Below are positions 1 through 8,323 of a stretch of 49,318 bases of DNA, in pieces. Origin of the DNA: Microcystis novacekii Mn_MB_F_20050700_S1 (GTDB lineage Bacteria; Cyanobacteriota; Cyanobacteriia; Cyanobacteriales; Microcystaceae); the NCBI GenBank assembly GCA_007096045.1, contig SFAU01000057.1:1-49318 (forward strand), read 5' to 3'. Each line of letters starts with the position of its first letter. Position 1 is the first letter of the stretch. A model generated the notes under the pieces. It was not told where the DNA came from and searched no databases. It saw only the letters and a list, made by a program, of their open reading frames with translations. The position numbers and the translations under genes were made by a program.

Positions 1-972
1 GATTTAAACCTGTTAAATCAAGGAAGAAAACAAACCGAAAAAATTATTGATATTCTCTATGAAACTTTAAAAGGAAAACTTGTTCAAAAACCGAGAACCT
101 ATCGTCTCCTAGCCAGAAAAAGTTATTTAGAAGTAGCAAAAAAAAGAAAACCTACCGTCAAACAAAGACGAAAAGCTCTGAAAAGACAACGGCAATATCT
201 GAAAAGAAATCTCGACCATATTGAACAACTTTTAGCAGAAGGAGCCTCTCTACAAAGCTTGAAAAAAAGAGACTATAAACTGTTATTAGTAGTCACAGAA
301 GTTGCTCGCCAACAACTCTGGATGTACCAAAATAACAAACAGAGTATTGAAGACAGAATTGTCAGCTTAACTCAACCCCATATCCGTCCGATAGTCAGAG
401 GAAAAGCTGGAAAACCCGTAGAATTTGGGGCCAAATTCTCAGCAAGCTGTATAGATGGTTACATATTTTTAGACCGGATTAGTTGGGATAACTTTAATGA
501 ATCGGGAGATTTAAAAGCACAAATAGAAGCTTATTATGACTATACAGGATACTATCCAGAATCAGTTCATGTGGACAAAATTTATCGAACCAGAGAAAAC
601 CGAGCTTGGTGTAAAGAAAGGGGAATCAGAATCAGTGGGTCCCCATTAGGAAGACCAGCCAAAAATGTTAGTAAAGAACAAAAGAAACAAGCTACCGATG
701 ATGAGAGGATTCGGAATTGTATAGAGGGCAAATTTGGACAGGGGAAAAGAAGATTTAGCTTAGGTAAAGTGATGGCTAAACTTCCTCATACTTCCTTTTC
801 AGCGATTGCTATTACTTTTTTAGTCATGAATCTTTCTAACCTGTTGAGGCAGGTTTTTTGGGCTTTTTTATGTCTGAAATGGAAAAACAGCACTTTTTCT
901 CGGTCAATGATTAGGATAAGTTATAACTTAAAAATTAATCAACAACTAAAGCTTATGCTTGTAGCTAAGTGA
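1..972 (+). CDS. IS5-like DDE transposase, 5' end cut by window edge
   Basis: The reading frame is open from base 1 to a TGA at 970-972, so at least 323 residues are present and the N-terminus lies outside the window. The protein shows a DDE-type transposase core: a conserved Asp in HVDKIYRTRENRAWC, then IEGKFGQGKRR, which supplies the catalytic Glu, and a hydrophobic C-terminus typical of IS5/IS1182-like enzymes. It would cut and paste its own element. A first candidate start (TTG at 259) is internal to the frame and is unlikely to be real. The 3' side carries a terminal-repeat-like sequence at 1007-1022. Exact IS group and intactness cannot be judged because the left end is missing. Confidence 0.85.
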   Translation, partial: DLNLLNQGRKQTEKIIDILYETLKGKLVQKPRTYRLLARKSYLEVAKKRKPTVKQRRKALKRQRQYLKRNLDHIEQLLAEGASLQSLKKRDYKLLLVVTEVARQQLWMYQNNKQSIEDRIVSLTQPHIRPIVRGKAGKPVEFGAKFSASCIDGYIFLDRISWDNFNESGDLKAQIEAYYDYTGYYPESVHVDKIYRTRENRAWCKERGIRISGSPLGRPAKNVSKEQKKQATDDERIRNCIEGKFGQGKRRFSLGKVMAKLPHTSFSAIAITFLVMNLSNLLRQVFWAFLCLKWKNSTFSRSMIRISYNLKINQQLKLMLVAK

Positions 973-1006
973 AATCATTGATTAAGAGACCTGTACTTTT
1001 CAATGA

Positions 1007-1022
1007 CTTATTCAGCAGACCC
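1007..1022 (+). repeat. Probable right terminal inverted repeat of the IS
   Basis: CTTATTCAGCAGACCC lies 35 bases after the transposase stop. Its reverse complement matches, with one mismatch, the start of the adjacent MITE at 1029-1044. It therefore fits the right end of the IS whose transposase fills the window start. The left end is not visible, so this is inferred. Confidence 0.6.
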
Positions 1023-1246
1023 TATCTAGGGTTTGCTGAATAAGTACGGGCGAAGCATTCGGATAGAAAATCTACGTTTTCACCGATAGGTTATTGCCCG
1101 AATGCTTCGCCCCTACAGGACGCGGGCCGATGAAGACGCAAGGTTTTGAACGACGATTCTCTCAAAATCTTGCACCTGTTTCGCGAGAAAAGCCCCAAAA
1201 CCCTTACTTTGCCTACATTTCAAATTTATTCAGCAAACCCTATCTA
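1023..1246. mobile_element. MITE sharing the IS terminal repeat, flanked by TATCTA
   Basis: A non-coding element runs from GGGTTTGCTGAATAA (from 1029) to TTATTCAGCAAACCC (1226-1240). It is bordered on both sides by TATCTA (1023-1028 and 1241-1246), which would fit a target duplication or conserved flank. Inside, a 15-base inverted repeat (1048-1062 with 1098-1112) carries the motif CGAAGCATTCGG, followed by CCCTACAGG, a word seen in many cyanobacterial small repeats. No ORF of note is present. Because its ends match the neighbouring IS end, it is probably mobilised in trans by that transposase family. Confidence 0.65.
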
Positions 1247-1327
1247 AATTACTCGTTAAGACTATGAGCAGGGAGCAGGGAGAAAAAACCTGACTCCCGA
1301 TGACTGAAAGCTGATCACCGACAAAAC

Positions 1328-2326
1328 CTATCCCAAAACGATCGAATCGCGCAGGGATTGAATTTCCTCGGTTTGTAAACGCGCCCCAAAAGTAGAAACC
1401 ACCCGGGCAGCCGCTAGAGAAGCGAGATTTCCTGCCCCTTTGTAACCCATACCGTGGGTAATACCGTAGAGAAACGCACCTGCATACATATCCCCCGCGC
1501 CGACGGTATCGATCGCCTGTACGGGATGGGGGTCAATTTCCAGGAGATTTTCGCCATCATAGATCAAAGAACCATTGGCACCCCGGGTGATAGCGAATCC
1601 TTGGGCAATGGTTTTAAAATAGGCGATCGCTGACTCAATTTCCTCGCTGCCGGAAATAGTCAAAGCTTCCGACTCATTAGCGAAAACGAAATCTAACCCG
1701 GTTCCAATCATTTCCAGTAATCCCTCGCGGAAGAAGATCGCCATATTGGGATCTGATAGGGATAAAGCGGTTTTGACTCCAGCAGCCTGAGCAATTGCTC
1801 GCCCTTTAATAGCGGCAGCTTTGGCAGTGGGAGAGGTGACGAGATAACCTTCGAGATAGAGATAATCGGCATTAGCGATCGCTGAGGGGACTAATTCCCG
1901 TTCGGAAATTTCCCCGGTGATGCCGAGAAAAGTATTCATGGTGCGATCGGCATCAGGGGTGACGAAAACTAGACATTTTCCCGTGATTCCCACCTCTTTT
2001 TCGCCGCCGTGTTCATTGGTATGCAAACCACAGGCCCGCAGATCTTGCAGATAAAACTTACCTAATTCGTCATTACCCACTTTACAGGAATAGAAACCTC
2101 TACCCCCCAACTGAGCGATCGCTACTAGGGTATTAGCCGCCGATCCGCCGCCGCTGCGTTTACAATCAAAAGCCAATTTTTCCATCAACTGGGTTTGACG
2201 ATTTTCGTCCACCAGCGTCATCACTCCTTTATCGATGCCCAATTCTTGCAGTAATTCAGGAGAGACTTGAAATTCCATATCGACGAGAGCGTTACCGATC
2301 CCATAAACGTTGTATTGTTTGCCCAT
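1328..2326 (-). CDS. PfkB-family carbohydrate/adenosine kinase
   Basis: A 332-residue ribokinase-fold sugar/nucleoside kinase that would phosphorylate a sugar or nucleoside with ATP. The N-terminal half has the substrate-binding region ending in [10 protein letters not shown]. The C-terminal half carries the PfkB signature [13 protein letters not shown] (about residues 271-283), with the catalytic Asp in GAGD. Length is normal for the family. Cyanobacterial homologues are usually labelled adenosine kinase, but substrate cannot be read from sequence. The ATG start is at 2326. The gene stands alone, with a MITE downstream and a small unrelated gene upstream. Confidence 0.85.
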   Translation of the reverse strand: MGKQYNVYGIGNALVDMEFQVSPELLQELGIDKGVMTLVDENRQTQLMEKLAFDCKRSGGGSAANTLVAIAQLGGRGFYSCKVGNDELGKFYLQDLRACGLHTNEHGGEKEVGITGKCLVFVTPDADRTMNTFLGITGEISERELVPSAIANADYLYLEGYLVTSPTAKAAAIKGRAIAQAAGVKTALSLSDPNMAIFFREGLLEMIGTGLDFVFANESEALTISGSEEIESAIAYFKTIAQGFAITRGANGSLIYDGENLLEIDPHPVQAIDTVGAGDMYAGAFLYGITHGMGYKGAGNLASLAAARVVSTFGARLQTEEIQSLRDSIVLG

Positions 2327-2422
2327 AATTTAGTCGATCGCCTAAAAATACTTTGTTATTGATAGTAGGGAAATAAGGGGCAAAAAGCTAGGGGTTTTTT
2401 CAGCCGGAGAATACCATAAACA

Positions 2423-2452
2423 AAAATAATGGGTGTGCTAGTCTCACACCCC
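2423..2452 (-). terminator. Intrinsic terminator for the 70-aa gene
   Basis: On the minus strand GGGTGTG and CACACCC (2445-2451 and 2431-2437 in plus coordinates) form a 7-bp stem with a 7-base loop, followed by ATTATTTTTG. It lies about 40 bases past the stop of the gene at 2490-2702, so it fits a rho-independent terminator for that gene. Confidence 0.65.
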
Positions 2453-2489
2453 CAGTAATTTGTGTTAAGTTTTGTTTAACCAAGCCACT

Positions 2490-2702
2490 TTAAGCCTCAT
2501 CGTAGGCTTCTAGATCCAACAGATAAAGATAAGGTTCGGCTAATTCCTGCCTTTGAAAAGCGATCGCTCGCAACAGATGCCAATCCCGCAAAGCCTCGAA
2601 GGGGTTGCTATACTCATCTTTTTCTAGTCGTTCGGCTAAAGAAGCAATATCAGCGGCGGTATATTTGGCAATATCTTGATCAGTGAAGCTTATAACTGTC
2701 AT
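2490..2702 (-). CDS. Conserved small protein of unknown function
   Basis: A 70-residue acidic, helix-rich protein without signal peptide or membrane segment. I do not recognise a named domain. Supporting points for a real gene are the well-placed purine-rich stretch before the ATG (GGTGCAG, with GGGAGG further up) and a strong terminator-like hairpin just downstream. It is transcribed divergently from the SDR gene that starts at 2851. Codon use looks like the neighbouring chromosomal genes. Function unknown. Confidence 0.6.
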   Translation of the reverse strand: MTVISFTDQDIAKYTAADIASLAERLEKDEYSNPFEALRDWHLLRAIAFQRQELAEPYLYLLDLEAYDEA

Positions 2703-2850
2703 TTCTGCACCTCCCTCGACCTTTGTTCTATTTCTAGCCTAACATATATTCTGAGTTGAAAAAATGTCTTGACCGCCAAGTTAAGAACTGTAAATGGAAG
2801 GGTAATTGTGCTACAATTCCAGCAAAAAAGCTATTTTTGGTTGATCTTCT

Positions 2851-3627
2851 ATGAAAACAGCCCTCATTACCGGTGCTTCCACTGGTATCGGTGTCGTCTT
2901 TGCTCGTCAACTTGCTCAACGGCAAATGGAGCTAATTTTAGTCGCTAGATCTAGGGATAAACTAGAACAATTAGCAGCGGAATTAGAGGAACAATACGGG
3001 GTAAAAGTGACGGTTATCGTCCAAGATCTGACCGTTGCCGGGGCAGGAAAGCTGGTATATGATACGGTGAACCAAAAAGGAATCAACGTTGATTTACTGG
3101 TAAATAATGCCGGTTTTGGTGATTATGGTGCTTTTAGCGAGCAGGACTTAGCCCGACAGTTAGAAATGATCCAGTTAAATAATCTGGTATTGGTGGAATT
3201 AAGCCACTATTTTCTCCGTCCGATGCTTGCTGGTGCTGGGGGGGCAATTATCAATGTTGCTTCCATTGCCGGGTTTCAACCGCTGCCCTATCTTTCCGTC
3301 TATGCGGCGACAAAAGCTTTTGTTCTCAGCTTTAGCGAGTCTCTCTGGGCAGAAAATAAAGACAAAGGCGTTAAAATCCTTGCTCTTTGCCCCGGTCCGA
3401 CGGAATCGAATTTTTTTGAGGTAGCCCGATTTCCCAGTGCCTTTATGGGCAAAAACGGCCGGTTAGATTCGGCGGAAGTGGTGGTACAAGAGGCTTTAAC
3501 TGCCTTGGCAAATAAGCACCCCAACGTGGTAGCCGGTAAATTGGCTAATAAAATTATCGTCAATCTGCCCCGTTTTTTACCTAGAAGTTGGATCGTGTCT
3601 TTGATAGAAAAGCAATTTAAGCTATAA
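2851..3627 (+). CDS. Short-chain dehydrogenase/reductase (SDR)
   Basis: A 258-residue classical SDR, cytoplasmic, using NAD(P)H to oxidise or reduce an alcohol/carbonyl group. The Rossmann motif TGASTGIG is at residues 7-14, NNAG follows at about 87-90, the catalytic Ser is in NVASIAG and the catalytic Tyr/Lys are in YAATK. After strand 2 there is an Arg (ARSRDK), which usually favours NADP(H). It resembles the DltE/YqjQ-type SDRs of unknown substrate. The gene stands alone and is convergent with the HhH gene, whose 3' end lies 15 bases away. Confidence 0.85.
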   Translation: MKTALITGASTGIGVVFARQLAQRQMELILVARSRDKLEQLAAELEEQYGVKVTVIVQDLTVAGAGKLVYDTVNQKGINVDLLVNNAGFGDYGAFSEQDLARQLEMIQLNNLVLVELSHYFLRPMLAGAGGAIINVASIAGFQPLPYLSVYAATKAFVLSFSESLWAENKDKGVKILALCPGPTESNFFEVARFPSAFMGKNGRLDSAEVVVQEALTALANKHPNVVAGKLANKIIVNLPRFLPRSWIVSLIEKQFKL

Positions 3628-3642
3628 GTAGAATAAAGCAAA

Positions 3643-4329
3643 TTAGAGCAATTGCTGATAGGATTTTAAGGGAATACCTGTACGGTTTCTCACTTCGATC
3701 GCCGAACGATAGACACCGTTTTTTTCTCTTTCGGCGACAATTTTATCAGCCACGGAAAAGTCAAGACCGAGATTGACTAATTCCGCAACGGAGTAGTAGT
3801 TTAAACAACGCCAAGAAACGTCAACTTCTTGGCGAATATCGTAGGCAAAGATAACCAAAGGTTCCAATTTTTTGAGATAATTTTCTGGTAGGCCAGCTAG
3901 GAAGTGTAATTCTTCTAAATGGGTAAAAATATGTCCTTCGTTACGGACAGAAACGATATCATTGGCATAGACAATCGGCAACCCTAATTTATAAACCAGA
4001 TCGTTGGTGGAACAACTGTTAATATCAATTTTTTCGAGAGGAGAGAATGACTGTCTGGAATTGGTTCTATTTGCCGAAGCTATTGGATGGGAATTAAGCT
4101 GTTGACGGATGTATAAACCTAGTCCGATTTGGGCAAACCAAATTACGATAAAAGACTCTTGTGTAAGGAAAATAAGGGAGATAATTGTCAAGGCAATGCC
4201 GACGGATAACCAACTTTGGTTATTAGTTTTTTTGCCAGCATTAGCAATGGCAAGTCCCCCGAAAACTGGGACTAAAGATAGCCAGATCCACTCGGAAGAT
4301 TCGGGAGGGCGAGGAGAGAGATTAGACAT
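3643..4329 (-). CDS. Membrane-anchored helix-hairpin-helix (ComEA-like) protein
   Basis: A 228-residue protein. Its N-terminal third contains two hydrophobic segments (about residues 14-31 and 40-70). The C-terminal part has tandem helix-hairpin-helix units: one begins at EKIDINSCSTNDLVYKLGLP and a second at CLNYYSVAELVNLGLDFSVA. HhH units of this type bind DNA without sequence specificity, as in ComEA, but here the membrane part precedes them and a DNA-uptake role is only a guess. It is followed upstream by two small membrane-protein genes on the same strand, 6 bases and then a 4-base overlap apart, which suggests one transcript. Confidence 0.7.
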   Translation of the reverse strand: MSNLSPRPPESSEWIWLSLVPVFGGLAIANAGKKTNNQSWLSVGIALTIISLIFLTQESFIVIWFAQIGLGLYIRQQLNSHPIASANRTNSRQSFSPLEKIDINSCSTNDLVYKLGLPIVYANDIVSVRNEGHIFTHLEELHFLAGLPENYLKKLEPLVIFAYDIRQEVDVSWRCLNYYSVAELVNLGLDFSVADKIVAEREKNGVYRSAIEVRNRTGIPLKSYQQLL

Positions 4330-4335
4330 ATTTTT

Positions 4336-4689
4336 TTAAAGAGAATCTAAATATTTTCTGCGTTTTTCTTCGTATTCTTCAGCAGTAATAATTCCCTGAT
4401 CGTAAAGTTTTTTAAGCTGGAGTAAAGTAGCGGTTTTTTGCTGGGCTGATTCTGGCAGTCCTCGCTCTCTACTGCTGGGGAGATAGTTAGGATTATATTT
4501 AGCATCAAAAGCTTGATCTGACATGATGATTAAACCAATAAATTCAAAAAAAGCAATGATGCCGGGGATAAAAGTCCAGAAGAAAAGTAGATAAAAAATA
4601 CCTGCCAAATTCTCCCCTAGATAAAACTTATGGATGCCAAGATAACCGAGAAAAAAGGCTAGTAAAGCCGCTATAGTTCTATTTCTCAT
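4336..4689 (-). CDS. TM2-domain protein with C-terminal SHOCT motif
   Basis: A 117-residue inner-membrane protein. The N-terminal TM2 domain shows the diagnostic start (RNRTIAALLAFFLGYLGIHK) followed by FYLGENLAG and a second hydrophobic hairpin to about residue 56. The C-terminus is a short-oligomerisation (SHOCT) motif, LKKLYDQGIITAEEYEEKRRKYL, of which the key residues are LYDQGIIT..EYE..K. TM2 proteins have no settled biochemical function. Its ATG overlaps the stop of the upstream 70-aa gene (ATGA, 4686-4689), so the two are translationally coupled. Confidence 0.8.
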   Translation of the reverse strand: MRNRTIAALLAFFLGYLGIHKFYLGENLAGIFYLLFFWTFIPGIIAFFEFIGLIIMSDQAFDAKYNPNYLPSSRERGLPESAQQKTATLLQLKKLYDQGIITAEEYEEKRRKYLDSL

Positions 4690-4898
4690 AATTTTTGAGA
4701 TTTCCCTAATTTAGCCAAAAGAAAGTATAAAACCACGATGCCTGTCTGTAATTCCAAGAGAGTAATATAACCCTTGACTAGATAATTTAATTCTAGGGAG
4801 GAATTAAAGGCAAAAACTAGCGCACCCAAGGCTAAAAAAGGCAGTAAACGCCAGCCAGACTTGGGTATTTTTATTCCCGTACTGTTAACCTGATTCAT
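4686..4898 (-). CDS. Small two-helix membrane protein
   Basis: A 70-residue protein with two hydrophobic segments, about residues 15-31 and 40-62, and a basic C-terminus (KLGKSQKL). No family is recognised. The 4-base stop/start overlap with the TM2-SHOCT gene downstream supports it being translated, and the two probably work or at least are made together. Start is the ATG at 4898. Confidence 0.6.
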   Translation of the reverse strand: MNQVNSTGIKIPKSGWRLLPFLALGALVFAFNSSLELNYLVKGYITLLELQTGIVVLYFLLAKLGKSQKL

Positions 4899-4952
4899 GG
4901 GCTAATTCTCTAGGTTGGTCTTTTTCGGTGATAGTCGCAAAATCGGGCTTTG

Positions 4953-5234
4953 TCAAGGGGTGGTTTGATTAACTTTTAGCATCTCAACGAGGATATTATG
5001 GGCATCCTTGGCTGATTCTAGGGTGCGCTCAAAAGCTATTCTAATTGTTTGACTCTCCCCTAATTTTTCTACGGCTAAATCCATGCCTTGGGGATCGATG
5101 GAGAGCATTTGAGCGGTTTCTGCATCGGTCATATTACCGTAAACTTGAGCGTAGAAAAGCACGGCCTCACCGTGATCTTTATTCATGTGTTTACAGATGC
5201 GATCGCTAATGGCGGTAGTGATAGTTTCAGACAT
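4953..5234 (-). CDS. DUF2470 domain protein
   Basis: The preferred start is the ATG at 5234, giving 93 residues that begin MSETITTAIS. A longer frame to 5288 adds 18 residues that come from the overlapping cobK-like remnant and are probably not translated. The protein shows the DUF2470 pattern ICKHMNKDHGEAVL followed by a central G..L.....Q.MRI-like segment and a C-terminal helix. This domain is found alone or at the C-terminus of haem-oxygenase-like/FMN proteins (HugZ and the chloroplast GluTR-binding protein), so a haem- or tetrapyrrole-related role is possible. No transmembrane part. Confidence 0.75.
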   Translation of the reverse strand: MSETITTAISDRICKHMNKDHGEAVLFYAQVYGNMTDAETAQMLSIDPQGMDLAVEKLGESQTIRIAFERTLESAKDAHNILVEMLKVNQTTP

Positions 5235-5412
5235 AATATTCTGGAAAAAAATCGATAATAAGGTGGGGACGGATAAAAGCCAGTTCAAATGGGGGGATAT
5301 TAGCTAGGGTAGCGTAATTAATCGCTAATTGCCAGATAATTTGAGCGTAGGGATGGCAGACATCAATAATAAGTTTAATATTATTTTCTTGACAAAAAGC
5401 TTTAGTTGTGCA
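5227..5412 (-). pseudogene. Possible remnant of precorrin-6A reductase (cobK/cbiJ)
   Basis: An open stretch in one minus-strand frame between an in-frame TAA (5413-5415) and TGA (5227-5229) reads with natural-looking codons. It includes QENNIKLIIDVCHPYAQII and then IPPFELAFIRP. This resembles the N-terminal part of CobK/CbiJ, where a V-D-(A/V)-T/C-H-P-(F/Y)-A motif is followed by a GIPYLRxxRP motif. About 60 codons remain of a protein normally near 250, and no start codon is present. Its end overlaps the DUF2470 ATG by 8 bases. The family call rests on short motifs only. Confidence 0.4.
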
Positions 5413-5492
5413 TTATGAATTAATTTTGCTTAGGTGCTTACCTAACCAGATGATAGCTAAACCCTATATAAGTAGGGACACAATTAATTACA

Positions 5493-5682
5493 TAGGGGTT
5501 GCTGAATAATGGTAAAACCCTTTAAAATAAGGCTTTTGACCTGTTAAAATCCGATGTTAGTGCAAGAATATAGGATTGAGACCTTCAAAAACCTTGCATT
5601 ATCCTTCTTATAGTATATAAACTGGTACAAAAAAAGAGGGCAACAAAGCCTGCCCCACGAAAAACTTTTTCAGCAAACCCTA
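5493..5682. mobile_element. MITE, same terminal family as the one at 1023-1246
   Basis: The left end TAGGGGTTGCTGAATAA and right end TTTTTCAGCAAACCCTA are near-perfect inverted repeats and match the ends of the element at 1029-1240. The interior is AT-rich and holds no coding sequence. About 190 bases long. It fills most of the otherwise gene-free interval between 5413 and 5766; the rest of that interval shows nothing I can name. Confidence 0.6.
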
Positions 5683-5766
5683 CATATATCTAACTACCTC
5701 TTGCATGAGCGCCTCTTGTCTTTTGCCCATCCTAACCAAGAAGTTAATTTTGTCCTATTACTTATT

Positions 5767-6243
5767 TTATCGTTCACAACCGACAGCAGAAGCGGTGTAG
5801 GTATTACCAATGTGCTGAATACCATTGACAAAAAGATTGACTAGAAAAGGTTGATCATTTGCCCGTACTGTGGCAGTAATTGTTAAGGGTTTATCGGGTT
5901 CGATTCGCACCCCATTAGTATTAAAAAATTCCTCGTCAGTTTGATCGCTATACTTGAGAAACAGCCGGATATCAAAGGAGGCAGCCCGGGGGACAGAAAC
6001 CGTAACGATAAACCTCTGAAAACTTCTACCCCCTGGAACTGCCCAATCGGTATTCCAATTATTACGAGTTATCGTGACACCGAAAGGACCTGGAACAGTG
6101 GGTTGTGAGACAGTTTTCGTAACTTCACTCCCTTCACCCCCTAATAGAGAAAGTGGCCGACAATTTTGCGCCGCTGCCGGTAGATGTGAGCTTAATAATA
6201 CCGCCGATAGAGCCAATAAGCCAGTGATAGAGGTGAATTTCAT
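5767..6243 (-). CDS. Secreted protein of unknown function
   Basis: The ATG at 6243 is preferred over a TTG at 6261 because GGAG sits 12 bases upstream. The 158-residue product begins with a clear Sec signal peptide: Lys, then a hydrophobic run (ITGLLALSAVLLSS) and a cleavage-like PAAAQ. The mature part of about 130 residues looks beta-rich, with two Cys (near the N- and C-termini: NCRPLS and VGCER) that could form a disulphide. No catalytic motif or named family is recognised. It stands between a MITE and the ABC exporter genes, apparently as a single gene. Confidence 0.65.
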   Translation of the reverse strand: MKFTSITGLLALSAVLLSSHLPAAAQNCRPLSLLGGEGSEVTKTVSQPTVPGPFGVTITRNNWNTDWAVPGGRSFQRFIVTVSVPRAASFDIRLFLKYSDQTDEEFFNTNGVRIEPDKPLTITATVRANDQPFLVNLFVNGIQHIGNTYTASAVGCER

Positions 6244-6380
6244 TATTGATTTTGTCTCCAATTAATAGAACCTATCTAAAAATTATAGATGATCATGACG
6301 GTAAAAAAAGGCGATTTAACTCAATTGAGGTAAATTACCTAAAAAATGCCGATCATCAACCTTAATTCTCAAAAACGGTG

Positions 6381-7274
6381 TTAAAATTGATTCATAATTT
6401 CCATATAAATATGTTCTAACTGTACCGTCTGACGGGCAAGAGAATCAATATTAATACCATCAAATGCCTGAATAATCTCGCTTAATTCTAGATGTTCATC
6501 TAACCAAAAAGCTAAATCTTTGCCGTAAAATTTGGGAGTCAATCCTAATTGTTTACCTCGATTTATTGCCGCTTCTTGATCCTGGGTATCCATGATAATA
6601 ATTTCCTTAGCGGGAATGTGCTGACGCAGCTGATTTAAATTACCTTCGGCAATAATACGACCTTGTTTTAAAATGCCAATACGTTGACAGAGACGCTGTG
6701 CTTCATCGAGGAGATGGGTAGTTAATAAAATTGTCATTCCCTGGCGCCGTAATTCTCCGATTAAATCCCAAATTTCATAGCGAGATTCTATATCTAAACC
6801 GGTAGTTGGTTCATCGAGAATTAATAATTTTGGCTGATGAACAATAGCCACGGCAATATTCATCCGGCGCTGCATTCCACCGCTTAAAGTTTCCACCGGA
6901 CTACGGGCGCGATCAAGCAAATTTACTGCGGATAAACTGGTTTTAATCCGATGACGACGCTGGGGGCGATTGAGTCCATAAATCTGAGCAAAAAAGTTGA
7001 GATTTTCCTCACAAGTAAGGGATTTATAGAGTAAATTTTCTTGCGGTGCAACCCCAATTAATTCTTTAGTAACTCTGGAAATTGGCAAATAATTAAAGGT
7101 AATTTCTCCCGATGAGGGTTTTAATAAATTACAAATTAAGTTAATAGTGGTGGTTTTTCCCGCACCATTGGGACCAAGTAAACCGTAAATTTCTCCCGCT
7201 TCAATATGAAAGTTTAATTGATCTAATACTAAGCGTCTTCCGTAATTTTTTTTGACATTATTAATAGTCAGCAT
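6381..7274 (-). CDS. ABC exporter ATP-binding subunit (DrrA-like)
   Basis: A 297-residue ATPase. Walker A is GPNGAGKTT at about residues 35-43, the ABC signature is LSGGMQRR, Walker B is LLILDEPTTGLD and the switch His is in TTHLLDEA. The extra C-terminal stretch of about 75 residues is usual for DrrA/CcmA-type exporters. It should energise the ABC-2 permease encoded 213 bases upstream on the same strand, in the plasma membrane. The substrate (lipid, drug or polysaccharide) cannot be told. Confidence 0.85.
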   Translation of the reverse strand: MLTINNVKKNYGRRLVLDQLNFHIEAGEIYGLLGPNGAGKTTTINLICNLLKPSSGEITFNYLPISRVTKELIGVAPQENLLYKSLTCEENLNFFAQIYGLNRPQRRHRIKTSLSAVNLLDRARSPVETLSGGMQRRMNIAVAIVHQPKLLILDEPTTGLDIESRYEIWDLIGELRRQGMTILLTTHLLDEAQRLCQRIGILKQGRIIAEGNLNQLRQHIPAKEIIIMDTQDQEAAINRGKQLGLTPKFYGKDLAFWLDEHLELSEIIQAFDGINIDSLARQTVQLEHIYMEIMNQF

Positions 7275-7395
7275 TTTTAATAAAGTAACAAGGATAGTCA
7301 GGATTTTTTAAGCTATCAGCCGTCAGCTAGGTAATAGTACGAATAACAGATAAATTGGCTAATTACACTGCAAAATAAGAAGCTGAATAACTGAT

Positions 7396-7487
7396 GGTGG
7401 GTTACGGCGAATAGATAAATTAATGATTAAGTCTGATAATTTGTCTCCGCCTAACCCACCCTACCTAACTGATAACTGATAACTGAT
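7396..7487. repeat. Inverted repeat and heptamer repeat between the ABC genes
   Basis: GGTGGGTTACGGCG (7396-7409) and CCGCCTAACCCACC (7447-7460) are an imperfect inverted pair enclosing about 37 bases. Directly after comes AACTGAT three times in tandem (7467-7487), ending at the permease stop codon. The structure could be a MITE remnant and may stabilise or split the permease-ATPase transcript. Confidence 0.55.
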
Positions 7488-8261
7488 TTACAATCGGCGT
7501 TCAAGGTTTAACATTTGTCGATAGGTAAGCCAACCACCTGCTACCATAGCTAAAGCAAAAAGACAGAGAAAGCGAAAATGAGAGCTAATATCTTGCAGAT
7601 TTTCGCCCTTTGCCCAAACAGCAATTAAAGCTTCATTCATGTGGTAGATCGGGTTATATTTAGCCAGAGATAGAATATTGTCGGGGAATAAAGCAGTGGG
7701 GAGAAAAACGCCGCCTAAAATTAATAAAGGAACCCCAAAAGTTCCCACCAAAGCATTAACATCTTCTGTTCTTTTCGCCAGTTGAGTACCGAGGATAAAT
7801 CCTAAACCCACATAGGCGGTGATACTAAGGAAAATAATTAATAATTCTAGAGGAATTGAGCCTTTAAAAGTAGCTCCATACTGTTTAGCGATAGAATAAA
7901 CTAAAACTGTCTGACAGGCGGCAATCAGACAATGGGCGAGAAAAATGCCGATAAAATAGGAAACACCGCTTAAAGGCGATAAAAATAACCGTTTAATCGT
8001 TTGTTGTTCCCTTTCTGCTACTACCGTCGCCACGGTTCCCCCCAAACAACTAAAGAAAAGTGCCGCCCCGACGAGGGTGGGAGGAGTAGCCAGAGCCATC
8101 GCCTCGGCAAGCTCAATTTTGCCTTTTTCTGCCATAATATAGCCATTTAAGAGCAGGACAAGGATCGGGAAAATGCCCCAGAGGATTAAGCTACGCCCGC
8201 GCCGGATTAATTCCACTAAAATTCGTTGAGCGATCGCTAAAATTTCCTGCCAATATTTCAT
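7488..8261 (-). CDS. ABC-2 type permease (DrrB-like)
   Basis: A 257-residue integral membrane protein with about six hydrophobic segments: near residues 23-43, 56-80, 104-124, 138-162, 172-192 and 230-247. The sequence REQQTIKRLFLSPLSG between helices 2 and 3 and the conserved FLPTALFPDNI before helix 6 are typical of ABC-2 exporter permeases. It partners the ATPase encoded downstream. Start ATG at 8261. Confidence 0.85.
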   Translation of the reverse strand: MKYWQEILAIAQRILVELIRRGRSLILWGIFPILVLLLNGYIMAEKGKIELAEAMALATPPTLVGAALFFSCLGGTVATVVAEREQQTIKRLFLSPLSGVSYFIGIFLAHCLIAACQTVLVYSIAKQYGATFKGSIPLELLIIFLSITAYVGLGFILGTQLAKRTEDVNALVGTFGVPLLILGGVFLPTALFPDNILSLAKYNPIYHMNEALIAVWAKGENLQDISSHFRFLCLFALAMVAGGWLTYRQMLNLERRL

Positions 8262-8323
8262 AGAATGTTAGTGTAATTGTTTCTCCCTGTAGAGAAATAA
8301 GTTTTTCTACTTTTGACTTAGGC

